The translations under genes were made by a program, and so were the position numbers. The notes beneath the pieces were generated by a model that saw nothing but the letters and a program-made list of their open reading frames with translations, was not told where the DNA came from and did no database searches. A stretch of DNA of 64,000 bases, taken from assembly GCF_900177625.1 (NCBI RefSeq), contig NZ_FXAU01000007.1, positions 186,729 to 250,728 of the forward strand, in the 5' to 3' direction. The DNA is from Sphingobacterium psychroaquaticum. GTDB taxonomy: Bacteria > Bacteroidota > Bacteroidia > Sphingobacteriales > Sphingobacteriaceae. Of this stretch, positions 35,142 through 45,361 are shown in pieces; the stretch's first letter is position 1; each line of letters begins with the position of its first letter.

Positions 35142-36209
35142 ATGAAAATAGGTGTTTTAACATTGCCGTTTAATAATAACTACGGAGGAATACTGCAATC
35201 TTACGCACTACAAAGTGTGCTAAAAAAACGAGGGCATGACGTAAAGTTTATTAAAAGATTGCCGAATAAATATACCGATTCATTGATAAGCAAATTGAAA
35301 TGGTTCTTAGGCTATAGCTATTGGAGAGATCTCAAGGATAATAAGCAGGTGAAAGAGTTCAGTATGTTTGAGAAGCAATTTATGTGTGCTACCGATTCCA
35401 TCCGTATGGATAAAGAATTTAACAAACTGGATAAGGAAAATTTAGAATTGCTTTTAGTTGGGAGCGATCAGGTTTGGAGGGCAAATTATACACGTGATCG
35501 ATTAACGAATTATTTTTTTGATTTCGCCTTCGATAAAGGAATTAAAAAAGCATCTTATGCAGCTTCTTTTGGAACGGATGTGTGGGAGGCTAATTCTTCT
35601 AAAGAGGATGTAAAGAAATTGCTAGATACTTTTTCTGGAATATCTGTTCGTGAAACAAGTGGTGTTGAAATTTGTAAAGAGGTGTTCGACGTGTCTGCTG
35701 AACATATATTGGATCCGACCTTTTTAATAGATGTCGAAGAATATCTTAGTTTGCCTTACGAACGACAAGGAGGTAACAATGATGTATTAGTTTACTTGTT
35801 AGATCCTACTGCAGAAAAATTTCAGATTACATCCGAAGTCGTGGCGAGTAACCGTGGAAATGCTGTTTACACAGGGTTTGGTCCTGAAGGGAAGAAAAAG
35901 TATATAGAAATAGGTGAATGGGTTAGATATTTTTCTACCTGTAAGTATGTAGTGACAGATTCTTTTCACGGGTGTGTGTTTGCTTTGATTTTTAAGAAGC
36001 CTTTTGTTGTTATTGGTAATTCAGGCAGAGGTTTAACGAGGTTCGATTCGTTATTGTCTAGTTTTCAATTGAGTGATAGACTTATCAAAGGTCACAACGA
36101 CCTTCAAAATATCCAAATAGATTATGTTGTAAATGAGGCTTTAATTGATCAAGTTATTGCGGAAAGTCGTATTAATTCTGATTTGTTTTTGAAAAAACTT
36201 GGTGTTTAG
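35142..36209 (+). CDS. Polysaccharide pyruvyl transferase family protein
   Basis: A 355-residue protein of the CsaB/PssM-type family that adds pyruvate ketals to sugars, using phosphoenolpyruvate. The pattern YGGILQSYALQSVLKKRGHDV, then LLVGSDQVWRANY, SVRETSG and VTDSFHGCVFAL near the C-terminus is typical. It follows the F420-type gene by 46 nt; this neighbour pair recurs in many Bacteroidota surface-polymer loci. It suggests that the polymer carries negatively charged pyruvyl groups. Confidence 0.9.
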   Translation: MKIGVLTLPFNNNYGGILQSYALQSVLKKRGHDVKFIKRLPNKYTDSLISKLKWFLGYSYWRDLKDNKQVKEFSMFEKQFMCATDSIRMDKEFNKLDKENLELLLVGSDQVWRANYTRDRLTNYFFDFAFDKGIKKASYAASFGTDVWEANSSKEDVKKLLDTFSGISVRETSGVEICKEVFDVSAEHILDPTFLIDVEEYLSLPYERQGGNNDVLVYLLDPTAEKFQITSEVVASNRGNAVYTGFGPEGKKKYIEIGEWVRYFSTCKYVVTDSFHGCVFALIFKKPFVVIGNSGRGLTRFDSLLSSFQLSDRLIKGHNDLQNIQIDYVVNEALIDQVIAESRINSDLFLKKLGV

Positions 36210-36248
36210 TCTGAGGTAGATAATTATTCTTGGCTTAATAAATATATT

Positions 36249-37631
36249 GTGGTTAAAATTCTAATTTTATTTATAATTATTCTCGGTGTCTTGATAAAAA
36301 GGACGCAACTGCTGAGCCAAGGCAAGAACTATGACTATATTTTGGTTGCAGGGTATGTACTGACCATTCCTTTTAATATAACCAGTAATCTTTACGATTT
36401 TGTGAACTATCAAGATGCAAACTATAGAAAACAGTTTCTCGGTGCATTTGGAAGTGCAATCTCGATCGAGACGGCTATGGTATTTTTCTTTTTGTGTTTT
36501 ATTTTAGGTTATCGAAGATTTGACAAAAAGATATTTAAAACATCTAATTTCTGGATTGTCGCATTTCTTGTCATTTGTGTGATTTCGATTGTGAATCCCA
36601 ATAACCCAAACAAATGGGCAATTGTAGTTCCTTTTTCTATTTTTCTACAGTTTTTTCTCCTTCTAAAATTGTTTCTTTCCAATATGTCCAAGACTGATTT
36701 TTTCCGCGGACTCTTTTACGGACTTTTATTATCAACGATTGTTCAGTTCGTTTTGGCTATTGGCTATCCACTCCTCGGATTAGAATTTGTAACTACGCTT
36801 TTTAAAGGAGAGGAAGTGATTGATTATGCCAATAGAAGAGAGGGCTATGCGTCAGCAATAGGTACCTTTTCACATCCAGGCCATTTAGGTCTTTTCTCCA
36901 GTTTGTGTATGATATTCTTTTTTTCATGTTACCTGATGAAGTATCGGAGGAATGAAGCTTTACTTGGCTTGTTATGCGCTTCTTTTGCTTTGTTTTTTAC
37001 ATATTCCCGAACTTCATTTGTCGCGACATTAATTGGACTGAGTTTAATATACAGTATTTTCGTTAGTGGTGGACGTTTACTGACCTTTAAAAATGTACTC
37101 CTCTTTTCTGTTATTCTCTCTTGTGGTATGATTATTCTCTATTCAACGCCTTTAGGAGATCTCTTTTTCGCAAGTGATACAGATGAACAATTTGATAATC
37201 GTTTCAATCATTTTGTTATTGGAACTTTAATTTTTGAAAAGGCTCCCTTAATTGGTGTGGGTATTAATTCGCATATAAACTATATGTCAAATGTGCTCAA
37301 TGTAAGTTCATTGTCATATATGCCTATTTTGGATTTTTATACAACAAATCCGATTCATAATATCCACGTCATTGTATTAGCCGAGATGGGGATTATTGGC
37401 CTTGTTTTATGGCTCATTTTCTTCTTTGGTAACATCTTTGTCCTTTCTCGATTAATGAATATTAAGCATAGAGGTGGACAGCTAGTTCGTTTGATTTTTT
37501 CAGGATTTTTATTTGTATTCTTTATTTATGGCTTTTCTGGTTGGGCGCCATTTTCTAAAGAAGTTATGCTCCTGATGTTGTGTGTAGGAAGTTTGGCGTT
37601 TATGGAGAGAGTGGATAAGAAAAGAGTTTAA
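36249..37631 (+). CDS. O-antigen polymerase/ligase-like membrane protein (Wzy candidate)
   Basis: A 460-residue protein with about 11-12 hydrophobic helices and a large loop near 300-380, the layout of Wzy polymerases and O-antigen ligases. The stretch FTYSRTSFVATLIG and the RNEGYASAIGTFSHPGHLG-like segment around residue 210 are typical. The start is GTG at 36249; no upstream ATG is in frame. As the only such protein in the locus it is the likely repeat-unit polymerase. Confidence 0.85.
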   Translation: MVKILILFIIILGVLIKRTQLLSQGKNYDYILVAGYVLTIPFNITSNLYDFVNYQDANYRKQFLGAFGSAISIETAMVFFFLCFILGYRRFDKKIFKTSNFWIVAFLVICVISIVNPNNPNKWAIVVPFSIFLQFFLLLKLFLSNMSKTDFFRGLFYGLLLSTIVQFVLAIGYPLLGLEFVTTLFKGEEVIDYANRREGYASAIGTFSHPGHLGLFSSLCMIFFFSCYLMKYRRNEALLGLLCASFALFFTYSRTSFVATLIGLSLIYSIFVSGGRLLTFKNVLLFSVILSCGMIILYSTPLGDLFFASDTDEQFDNRFNHFVIGTLIFEKAPLIGVGINSHINYMSNVLNVSSLSYMPILDFYTTNPIHNIHVIVLAEMGIIGLVLWLIFFFGNIFVLSRLMNIKHRGGQLVRLIFSGFLFVFFIYGFSGWAPFSKEVMLLMLCVGSLAFMERVDKKRV

Positions 37632-37684
37632 AATGCGGTCAACTTTTGACAGCTAAATTATTGTGAAATGATGCTATATTGATC

Positions 37685-38836
37685 ATGAAGAGAATTGTTT
37701 ATTACACTCATGTGTATTTTTTAGATTGCGATTTACCTTTAATTAAGTCTTTACAGGATCGTGGGTACGATGTCTATTTATTTCTCGAGATTACAAGTTC
37801 TCGGCTCAATTCTACCTTGATTAATATTGATAAGATACATCCTGTAGATGGAATCTTTGATTATACAATTTATCCCCAGCTTGGGCGGTTTAAAGATTTT
37901 ATTAATCTAGATAAAGTTTCCATTTTGAATCGTGTTAGTAAGGTGTATGGATGGAATAGTCTGAAACTGCGATGGAAATTTTTTCAAAAAATTAATAAGA
38001 TATCACCGGAGGTTATTCATTTAACAGATTTTCTAGATAGTTATGATTGCCTGCTCTATTATTATAGGAATAAGATTGTTCAAGTTGTTCATGATCCATT
38101 TCCTCATGTTGGAGAAGCTGATTTTAGAAGGAATTTTTTTCGAAACATTGGTATTCGTACACTCAAGAAATTTGTTTTACTAAATGAGAGACAAAGGGAT
38201 GATTTTCAGGGGAAGTATGGATTGGTTGATCAACAATTATCTACGAATAAACTAGGAGCTTATGATTGTCTATTGTTGTATGAATCAGATATCAAGTTTG
38301 ACTTCTCCAAAGGGTATGTTCTTTTTTTTGGTAGGATATCAAAATATAAAGGAATTGATAAACTGCTGGAGGCCATGGCCATCGTTCATGAAAGCTTACC
38401 ACACTTAAGGCTGGTAATTGCTGGAGGCGGAGATTTTCATTTTGATATTGAGGATTATAAAAAGCTAGAATATATTACGTTCCTAAATAGATATGTTACT
38501 ATGTCTGAGTTGTATAGCCTTTTGAATGGTGCAAAGTTTGTCGTATGTCCTTATATAGAGGCTACCCAAAGTGGCGTGGTAATGACTTCATATACATTAA
38601 GAAAACCGGTTATCGTTACGGATGTAGGTGGGTTAGCAGAAATGGTTGAAGATGGTAAGACAGGATTGGTTGTAGAAGCTAATAGTGTTCAAAAATTATC
38701 AGAGGCCATATGCCTACTAGGGATAGATTCCAATTTAAATGAACAGATGTCAGCAAATATCACAAACCTTATTTCAGCGGGTGACCTGTCGTGGAGTAAT
38801 ATTGCTGCGAAGTATGTAGATTTTTATAATAAGTAA
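37685..38836 (+). CDS. GT4-family glycosyltransferase
   Basis: A 383-residue protein from the ATG at 37685; the TTG six bases upstream is not needed. It has two Rossmann-like halves. The C-terminal domain shows the GT-B donor-site pattern: VLFFGRISKYKGIDKLLEAM, then YVTMSELYSLL, VVCPYIEATQSGV and KPVIVTDVGGLAEMVEDGKTGL, which match GT4 enzymes with retaining chemistry. It is one of four GT4-like genes in the locus. Sugar and linkage are unknown. Confidence 0.88.
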   Translation: MKRIVYYTHVYFLDCDLPLIKSLQDRGYDVYLFLEITSSRLNSTLINIDKIHPVDGIFDYTIYPQLGRFKDFINLDKVSILNRVSKVYGWNSLKLRWKFFQKINKISPEVIHLTDFLDSYDCLLYYYRNKIVQVVHDPFPHVGEADFRRNFFRNIGIRTLKKFVLLNERQRDDFQGKYGLVDQQLSTNKLGAYDCLLLYESDIKFDFSKGYVLFFGRISKYKGIDKLLEAMAIVHESLPHLRLVIAGGGDFHFDIEDYKKLEYITFLNRYVTMSELYSLLNGAKFVVCPYIEATQSGVVMTSYTLRKPVIVTDVGGLAEMVEDGKTGLVVEANSVQKLSEAICLLGIDSNLNEQMSANITNLISAGDLSWSNIAAKYVDFYNK

Positions 38837-38845
38837 GGACTAAAT

Positions 38846-39928
38846 ATGAAAATACTGGAACTAATTGATTCGTTGGCACCTGGAGGAGGGGAAAGATTTG
38901 TCGTTGATCTAAGTAATGCACTAAGTTTACGGAATCAGGTTTCTCTAGTAAAATTTAGAGATAAACGGAATGCAGATTTTTATAACAAAGACGTTGAGTC
39001 TCGCGTAAAATTAATTTCTTACCCGGGCAAATTCGATCTATTTTCTAAAGTGAAGCAAATTTTTGAGGTCATAAGAATTATCAAAAAGGAACGACCGGAT
39101 ATTGTGCATGCCCATCTGATTGCATTTAACTATATCATTATTCCCGTGCTCATCTTTAACAATATCAAGTTCTATTATACGGTTCATAACGTAGCTGATC
39201 GGGATACTAATTCTTCTATAGACCTGTACCTCAAAAAATGGTTCTTCAAGAGAAAAGTTGGGGCGGTTACGATATCCGAATTATGTGAGAGATCTTTCAT
39301 TAATCTTTTCGGCTTTAAAAGTAAAGGGGTAATAGAAAATGGGTGTAGAAATGTAACTGCAAGTGATCTGGCTGCTGAAACAGCTAGTGAGATTGCGAGG
39401 TATAAAAAAACATCAGCAACAAAAGTTTATGTCAATATTGCTCGCTTAATGGAGCAAAAGAATCATGAGCTTCTAATTCAGTCGTTTAATGAATTTGCTA
39501 AAGAAAACGATGCTGTATTACTCATTATTGGCGATTACGAAAATAACATGATTCTGAAAGAAAAGCTGGATCAACTAATTACAACAGATGCAGTATTTTT
39601 CTTAGGAACAAAAAATAATGTTGGCGATTACTTATTACTGACAGACTTTTTTTGTCTTTCCTCAAAATGGGAAGGTTTACCGATTAGCTTGCTAGAAGCT
39701 GGTATATGTGGCACTTTCCCTATTTGTACACCTGTGGGCGGAATTCCAGATGTTATTATTAATGAAGCGTGGGGAATCTTAACAAAAGATTTGACAGTGG
39801 CTTCCTATGTTGAAGCATTAGAAAGGAGTTTTAAATTAGACACAAATAGAGAAGAGGTTAGGCGTCGTTACACGGAGAGGTATTTGATGAGTATTTGTGC
39901 AGATAAATATGAACAGATATTTAAATAA
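38846..39928 (+). CDS. GT4-family glycosyltransferase
   Basis: A 360-residue GT-B enzyme. It begins MKILELIDSLAPGGGERFVVDLSNAL, the usual N-terminal GGxE-type loop. It has VHAHLIAFNY, then the donor-site block VNIARLMEQKNHELLIQSF, FLGTKNNVGDYLLLTDFFCLSSKWEGLPISLLEAG and PVGGIPDVI. The EGLP(I/L)S motif holds the sugar-nucleotide-binding glutamate region. It starts 9 nt after the previous glycosyltransferase gene. Specificity is unknown. Confidence 0.9.
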   Translation: MKILELIDSLAPGGGERFVVDLSNALSLRNQVSLVKFRDKRNADFYNKDVESRVKLISYPGKFDLFSKVKQIFEVIRIIKKERPDIVHAHLIAFNYIIIPVLIFNNIKFYYTVHNVADRDTNSSIDLYLKKWFFKRKVGAVTISELCERSFINLFGFKSKGVIENGCRNVTASDLAAETASEIARYKKTSATKVYVNIARLMEQKNHELLIQSFNEFAKENDAVLLIIGDYENNMILKEKLDQLITTDAVFFLGTKNNVGDYLLLTDFFCLSSKWEGLPISLLEAGICGTFPICTPVGGIPDVIINEAWGILTKDLTVASYVEALERSFKLDTNREEVRRRYTERYLMSICADKYEQIFK

Positions 39929-39936
39929 GAGGCTAT

Positions 39937-40929
39937 ATGGAAGTTTTGTCAATAGTTACAAATATTAGTCGCTATGGTGGTGCTCAAAAAGTCATGATGG
40001 ATATTCACCATGGTCTTAAAGGACAGTTGTCATCAAAAATTTTAAGCCTTCAGGCATTTGATACTGTACATCCTCAATATTTTTTGTCTGAAGCGGACTT
40101 TATACGTTTTGGGAATCCTCTGCAACTTAATAATAAAACAGTTTTAGTGCATGCGAGAAACTTGTTGCCTTTCCTTCTAGCAATGAAGAAGCTGTTTTTT
40201 TTAAATACTAGAATTATTTACGTTAGTCATAGTGTTTATACGACACATAAGAACCTGACATTTTTCCCTAAAGAAATCGTATCGATCTCGAATAAAGTTA
40301 CAGAGAATCTTCAAAACTATTTTAAGGTTCCGATTATGGATATAAATCTTATTCATAATGGGATCAAGGATTGTCTCGAGACTAATGAATTTCAAGAACC
40401 ATATCAAGGAGATAAAATACGTATCCTCTATCCTGGGCGTATAAATAATAGTAAAAGACAAGTTCAAATATTAAATGCACTACGAGGAGCTTTAGATAAA
40501 CGAATTGAAATTCACTTTGCTGGGGTGGGTGAGGATTTTGAAACATTGCTCTCTAACTGTTGGGACGAGCAATTTCAGTGTTTAGGGTTTATTGAGGATA
40601 TGGATAGGTTAATCATGTCGTACGACTATGTTATGCTTTATTCCTTACAAGAGGGATTGTCGTTGAGTTTGATTGAGGGTTTAATGCATGGAAAACCACT
40701 TCTAATGAATGACGTTGGAGGGAATTTAGAAATCGGTATACCGGGGGTTAATGCCTTCTTGTTAAACGATAGACTTGATTTGTTAGCCTTCACATTGAAT
40801 GGTTTAGTGCATGTTTCTAAAGATGAATACATGAGGCTATCACATAATAGCAGAAGTCATTATCTAGAAAGGTTTCAGTATAAGGATATGATTTATAATT
40901 ATTTGCAATTGTTGAATAATAGAGCTTGA
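39937..40929 (+). CDS. GT4-like glycosyltransferase, paralog of the 41830 gene
   Basis: A 330-residue enzyme with the N-terminal loop SRYGGAQKVMMDIHHGL and donor-site pieces RILYPGRINNSKRQVQIL, YVMLYSLQEGLSLSLIEG and GNLEIGIPGVNAFL. The N-terminal half is short compared with usual GT4 enzymes. It is clearly similar to the protein at 41830-42855, for example at GGAQKVM, KKLFFLNTRIIYVSHS, PKEIVSISNKVTENL and IHNGI. The second copy lies across the WecG-type gene, so the two arose by duplication. Specificity is unknown. Confidence 0.85.
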   Translation: MEVLSIVTNISRYGGAQKVMMDIHHGLKGQLSSKILSLQAFDTVHPQYFLSEADFIRFGNPLQLNNKTVLVHARNLLPFLLAMKKLFFLNTRIIYVSHSVYTTHKNLTFFPKEIVSISNKVTENLQNYFKVPIMDINLIHNGIKDCLETNEFQEPYQGDKIRILYPGRINNSKRQVQILNALRGALDKRIEIHFAGVGEDFETLLSNCWDEQFQCLGFIEDMDRLIMSYDYVMLYSLQEGLSLSLIEGLMHGKPLLMNDVGGNLEIGIPGVNAFLLNDRLDLLAFTLNGLVHVSKDEYMRLSHNSRSHYLERFQYKDMIYNYLQLLNNRA

Positions 40930-40990
40930 GTGTAAGAAATCAGTAAAAGGCCTTTAGAATTATCTAAAAAAATAGAATAAAATAGTTTAT

Positions 40991-41755
40991 ATGAAAAGTA
41001 ATGATATTTCAACGATTGATTTTTGTGACATAAAGTTGGTTTGTGCTACAAGGGACGAGTTTGCGAAATTTGCTATAGAGAAATCACGCGAATATAAGAG
41101 TATAATATCGTACTCGTTGAACGGAGAAAGCTTGGCTAAATATCACAATGATGCAAGTTTTCCTCCCTTGTTTCTCCATGCAGATTATGTCCACGCAGAT
41201 GGCATGTCTATCGTTAAAGCTTCAAAGCTTTTATGTAAACCGAGCCTTCCGGAGCGAATCGCAACTACGGACTGGTTTCATGATGTAGCGAAGTTGTGTG
41301 AAGAAACAGGAGAAACACATTATTTTCTGGGAGGTAGTCAAGAGACGATAGAAAAGACGATTCAGAATGTTCAGCGTGCTTATCCTTTACTGAATATTGT
41401 TGGATATAGAAACGGATATTTTGATGAAAATCAGTTGAAGCAGGTTGTTGATGAAATAAACGAGTGTTCTCCTCATTTTGTATGGGTAGGTTTAGGGAGA
41501 CCTAAACAAGAGAACGTTTCGGCTCTGCTGAAGAGAGATACTAAAGTTGGTGTGATTAAAACTTGTGGTGGTTTATTTGATTTTCTCGCAGGAAGTAATC
41601 GACGAGCTCCGATGCTATTGCAAAAAATTGGGATGGAGTGGGCTTTTCGTCTTTCTCTGGAGCCTAGGCGACTCTTTAAAAGATATTTTGTAACGAACTA
41701 CCAGTCTTTAATCATTTTTATGAAATATTATGTTCAAAATAAACAGACAAAGTGA
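40991..41755 (+). CDS. WecG/TagA/CpsF-family glycosyltransferase
   Basis: A 254-residue GT26-type enzyme. The family motifs are seen as HADGMSIVKASKLL (acceptor or metal region, Asp near 68), LPERIATTDWF, then FLGGSQETIEK, WVGLGRPKQEN and GGLFDFLAGSNRRAP. GT26 members transfer N-acetylmannosamine, N-acetylmannosaminuronate or glucose to lipid-linked intermediates. The nearby TviB-like dehydrogenase at 54.5 kb could supply an aminouronic sugar nucleotide, but this link is only an inference. Confidence 0.92.
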   Translation: MKSNDISTIDFCDIKLVCATRDEFAKFAIEKSREYKSIISYSLNGESLAKYHNDASFPPLFLHADYVHADGMSIVKASKLLCKPSLPERIATTDWFHDVAKLCEETGETHYFLGGSQETIEKTIQNVQRAYPLLNIVGYRNGYFDENQLKQVVDEINECSPHFVWVGLGRPKQENVSALLKRDTKVGVIKTCGGLFDFLAGSNRRAPMLLQKIGMEWAFRLSLEPRRLFKRYFVTNYQSLIIFMKYYVQNKQTK

Positions 41756-41829
41756 TTGAAAATAATATCTCGTAATTAATTACTTATGAGAGATGGGAAA
41801 AAATAAAAAATGCTTGATTTAATTTGTTT

Positions 41830-42855
41830 ATGGAAGATGTGAGAGTTTTTTCTGCTGGGGATAATTTGCAACGATTTGGTGGAGCCCAGAAGGTTATGGT
41901 GGACGTGCACAATGGTATAAAGAAACGGTATCAAGCAAAAGTTTTGGGACGGTGCAGTTTTGAAGAGATAGATGAGAATTATGGTATTAAAAGAGGAGAG
42001 TATCACAAATTGGTGAATCCGCTTTCCTTGAAGAATGCGGTGGTTTTGATACATGCTCGTAAACTTGCAACCTATTATCATATTTTGAATAAATTATTCT
42101 TCTTGAATCTAAGGTTAATCTATGTCTCTCATAACATATATGAGAACTTAAAATGTGTTACCTTTCTTCCTAAGAATATAGTTTCAATTTCTGATAAAGT
42201 CACAAAAAACTTAGTAGAGTATTTTAATATCCCAAAGGATAATATAACAAAGATTCACAATGGGATTAGAGATAAAGCAAGTATGCAACGAGCTGTAAAA
42301 ATAGATAGCTCTTTTATACAGATTCTTTATCCTGCTCGTATTAATGACGTCAAACGCCAAGTAGAGGTTGTTAAGTTTCTAAAAGGTAAATTAAAGAAAA
42401 ATGTTTGTATCACATTTGCGGGAGCAGGGCCCAAAGAATGCGAATTACGAAGTTTAATAACCGGTGATTCTAACTTTCATTTCTTGGGCTTTGTGAAAAA
42501 TATGGAACCTGTTATTTCGGACAGCGATTACATCATGCTGTTCTCGAAGAAGGAGGGACTGCCAATTTCTCTTATGGAAGGTGTTCGAGATGGTAAGCCT
42601 TTGATTATAAATGATGTTGGGGGTAATTTAGAGATAGGAAAACCCGATGAAAATGCTTTTGTGGCTAATAATTGGGAGGACTTATTATCTGTTGTTAACA
42701 ACTTGCCTTTTAGGTTCGAACCTGAGTACCTCCGTCGAAGTGAAATGAGTTTAGAACTATTTGAGCGAAATTTTAAATATGAAGATATGATCCACAAGTA
42801 CTGCACATTAATTAACAATGTTGCATGTGGGGGAAGAAATGTGAAACAGGATTAA
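41830..42855 (+). CDS. GT4-like glycosyltransferase, paralog of the 39937 gene
   Basis: From the ATG at 41830, 341 residues (an in-frame TTG lies 6 nt upstream). It shares the N-terminal [16 protein letters not shown] block, the [16 protein letters not shown] segment, [15 protein letters not shown] and the donor-site part [31 protein letters not shown] and [17 protein letters not shown] with the 39937 gene. Its last bases overlap no other gene; the ugd ATG follows 20 nt later. Specificity is unknown, but it probably adds a related sugar to its paralog. Confidence 0.86.
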   Translation: MEDVRVFSAGDNLQRFGGAQKVMVDVHNGIKKRYQAKVLGRCSFEEIDENYGIKRGEYHKLVNPLSLKNAVVLIHARKLATYYHILNKLFFLNLRLIYVSHNIYENLKCVTFLPKNIVSISDKVTKNLVEYFNIPKDNITKIHNGIRDKASMQRAVKIDSSFIQILYPARINDVKRQVEVVKFLKGKLKKNVCITFAGAGPKECELRSLITGDSNFHFLGFVKNMEPVISDSDYIMLFSKKEGLPISLMEGVRDGKPLIINDVGGNLEIGKPDENAFVANNWEDLLSVVNNLPFRFEPEYLRRSEMSLELFERNFKYEDMIHKYCTLINNVACGGRNVKQD

Positions 42856-42875
42856 CACACAAAAAGAAAATTCCA

Positions 42876-44255
42876 ATGGAAGTTAAAAAAATAGCCTGCA
42901 TAGGAGCGGGTTACGTTGGCGGGCCAACGATGTCAGTTATTGCACAAAAGAATCCCGATTTGCAGGTAACTGTCGTAGATCTCAATGCGGAGCGTATAGC
43001 GGCTTGGAATAATCAGGATGTTTCTAAACTTCCTATTTATGAGCCCGGTTTAGGAGCTGTTGTGGAGGAGGCAAGAGGAAGAAACCTTTTCTTTTCTACA
43101 GATGTAGAAAGAGCTATTGTGGAAGCTGATATGATTTTTATATCTGTCAATACACCCACGAAAACGTATGGAAAAGGAAAAGGACAGGCCGCTGATTTAA
43201 AGTTTATTGAACTTTGTGCAAGGCAGATTGCTGCGATTTCTACGACAGACAAGATTGTTGTAGAGAAGTCTACGCTACCTGTTCGTACTGCAGAGACACT
43301 GAAGAGCATTCTGGATAATACGGGTAATGGCGTGAATTTCCATATTCTGTCTAACCCCGAGTTCTTAGCAGAGGGGACCGCTATCGCAGATTTGCACGCC
43401 CCAGATCGCGTGTTGATTGGAGGCGAAAATACAGAAGCAATTAATGCCTTAGTTCAAGTATATGCTTCTTGGGTACCAAGAGAGCGGATCTTGACAACAA
43501 ATCTTTGGTCATCAGAATTGTCTAAGCTTGTAGCTAATGCTTTCTTAGCACAGCGTGTATCTTCGATAAATGCGATTTCTGAATTATGTGAAGTGACGGG
43601 GGCGAATGTGGATGAGGTTGCTCATGCCATTGGTCAGGACTCTCGTATTGGGTCTAAATTTTTGAAAGCATCCGTTGGATTCGGTGGTTCTTGTTTTCAA
43701 AAAGATATTTTGAATTTAGTATATATAGCGCGTTCTTATCACCTGCATAAAGTGGCTGATTATTGGGAACAAGTGGTACTTTTGAACGACCATCAGAAAA
43801 CTAGATTTGCGGAGAAAATTATAAATACGATGTATAATACTGTTAATGGCAAGCAGATCGCATTTTTAGGATGGGCATTTAAAAAAGATACAAATGATAC
43901 ACGCGAATCGGCGGCTATTTACGTTGCTGATCATTTGTTAGATGAACAAGCAAATATTATTGTTTACGATCCACAAGTAACCGCTGAACAGATTTATAAA
44001 GACCTGGATGGCTTGGGCTCACGACCACCAGCGCAAAATCGAGCATTGTTGACTGTGGTTTCGGACCCTTACCAGGCATTAAGTGGCGTGCACGCAGTGG
44101 CGGTTTTGACAGAATGGGATGAGTTCAAGACCTATGACTGGTCCTTAATTAAGCAAAATATGAAAAGACCAGCATTTGTTTTTGATGGTAGAAAACTGTT
44201 ACATGGTGCTACATTGCAAACATTGGGTTTTACATATTACGCAATTGGTGAATAG
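42876..44255 (+). CDS. ugd: UDP-glucose 6-dehydrogenase
   Basis: The enzyme oxidises UDP-glucose to UDP-glucuronate in two NAD-dependent steps. I take the ATG at 42876 (459 aa), which gives the usual [16 protein letters not shown] start; a longer frame begins inside the preceding gene. Seen: the Rossmann GAGYVGGPT motif, [32 protein letters not shown] and the catalytic cysteine in [10 protein letters not shown] (Cys273). The form SCFQKD with [12 protein letters not shown] matches the larger, animal-like branch of the family common in Bacteroidota. Confidence 0.93.
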   Translation: MEVKKIACIGAGYVGGPTMSVIAQKNPDLQVTVVDLNAERIAAWNNQDVSKLPIYEPGLGAVVEEARGRNLFFSTDVERAIVEADMIFISVNTPTKTYGKGKGQAADLKFIELCARQIAAISTTDKIVVEKSTLPVRTAETLKSILDNTGNGVNFHILSNPEFLAEGTAIADLHAPDRVLIGGENTEAINALVQVYASWVPRERILTTNLWSSELSKLVANAFLAQRVSSINAISELCEVTGANVDEVAHAIGQDSRIGSKFLKASVGFGGSCFQKDILNLVYIARSYHLHKVADYWEQVVLLNDHQKTRFAEKIINTMYNTVNGKQIAFLGWAFKKDTNDTRESAAIYVADHLLDEQANIIVYDPQVTAEQIYKDLDGLGSRPPAQNRALLTVVSDPYQALSGVHAVAVLTEWDEFKTYDWSLIKQNMKRPAFVFDGRKLLHGATLQTLGFTYYAIGE

Positions 44256-44290
44256 ATAAAACGAAGGAAGTTAATTATTTCAGAACAAGT

Positions 44291-45310
44291 ATGATGAGTA
44301 CACGGAAAATTTTGGTTACTGGTGCAGCGGGCTTTATTGGTTTTCACCTTTGTAAACGATTAATTGATCAAGGAATCAATGTCGTAGGTTTGGATAATAT
44401 CAATGATTACTATGAAGTAGGTTTGAAATATGACCGCTTAGAGGAATTAGGAATTGAAAGAATGAAGAGTGAACAATGGGAACAAACCTCCGTATCGTTG
44501 CAATACCCTAATTTTTCATTTATCCGAATGAATCTAGAGGACCGAGAGAACCTACCTTTACTGTTTGAAAAACATCAGTTTGACGCGGTTATTAATTTGG
44601 CTGCACAAGCAGGGGTTCGTTATAGCTTGGAAAATCCAATGGCATATATTGACAGTAACATTGTGGGTTTTGTAAATATTCTGGAATGTTGTCGTCATCA
44701 TAAGGTTGATAATTTAGTATATGCATCGAGTTCTTCCGTCTACGGTGAGAACGAGGTTGTTCCTTTTTCTGAGTCGGATAGAGTAGATAATCCAGTTAGT
44801 TTATATGCAGCGACAAAGAAAGCAAATGAATTAATGGCACATACTTACAGCCATTTATATAGGTTTTCTACGACCGGTTTACGTTTTTTTACAGTATACG
44901 GGCCTTGGGGAAGACCAGATATGGCGCCTATGTTGTTTAGCCGAGCGATTTTGGAGGGCGATCCTATTAAGGTTTTTAATCAAGGAGACATGAGTCGCGA
45001 TTTTACCTATATTGACGATATCGTTGCGGGTATCGTGATCGCTTTAGAGAATCCAAAAAAGGAAAATGATTACTACCAGATTTTAAATATAGGAAATGGC
45101 TCGCCTGTAAATCTTTTAGAATTTGTTGAAACCTTAGAAATAGCACTAGAAAGAGAGGCAGAAAAAGTGATGTTGCCGATGCAGCCTGGCGACGTTCCTC
45201 GCACGTGGGCTAATGTTGATAAATTAAGTGGATTGGGTTATCAATCAACGACAGATATTAGAAAAGGTGTAGGAGAGTTTGTTTCTTGGTATAAGAATTA
45301 TTACAAATAA
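44291..45310 (+). CDS. UDP-glucuronate 4-epimerase-like SDR protein
   Basis: A 339-residue extended short-chain dehydrogenase. It has the NAD-binding GAAGFIGFH motif at about 11-19, a catalytic SSSVYG block and YAATKKANE (YxxxK) in the middle, and FFTVYGPWGRPDMA, typical of UDP-glucuronate epimerases. It would interconvert UDP-glucuronate and UDP-galacturonate. It lies 35 nt after ugd, so the pair makes UDP-GlcA and then UDP-GalA. ATG 44291 and 44294 are both possible starts. Confidence 0.9.
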   Translation: MMSTRKILVTGAAGFIGFHLCKRLIDQGINVVGLDNINDYYEVGLKYDRLEELGIERMKSEQWEQTSVSLQYPNFSFIRMNLEDRENLPLLFEKHQFDAVINLAAQAGVRYSLENPMAYIDSNIVGFVNILECCRHHKVDNLVYASSSSVYGENEVVPFSESDRVDNPVSLYAATKKANELMAHTYSHLYRFSTTGLRFFTVYGPWGRPDMAPMLFSRAILEGDPIKVFNQGDMSRDFTYIDDIVAGIVIALENPKKENDYYQILNIGNGSPVNLLEFVETLEIALEREAEKVMLPMQPGDVPRTWANVDKLSGLGYQSTTDIRKGVGEFVSWYKNYYK

Positions 45311-45312
45311 AA

Positions 45313-45350
45313 TAGTTGATGCTGAATTGATTATGGGTCAGCATCAACTA
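45313..45350. terminator. Hairpin between the epimerase and wzi genes
   Basis: A perfect 13-bp inverted repeat, TAGTTGATGCTGA with TCAGCATCAACTA. The T-rich tail is better on the minus-strand side (TTTTATTT), so it mainly ends the wzi transcript, and also the converging epimerase gene. Confidence 0.7.
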
Positions 45351-45361
45351 TTATCCCCTTC

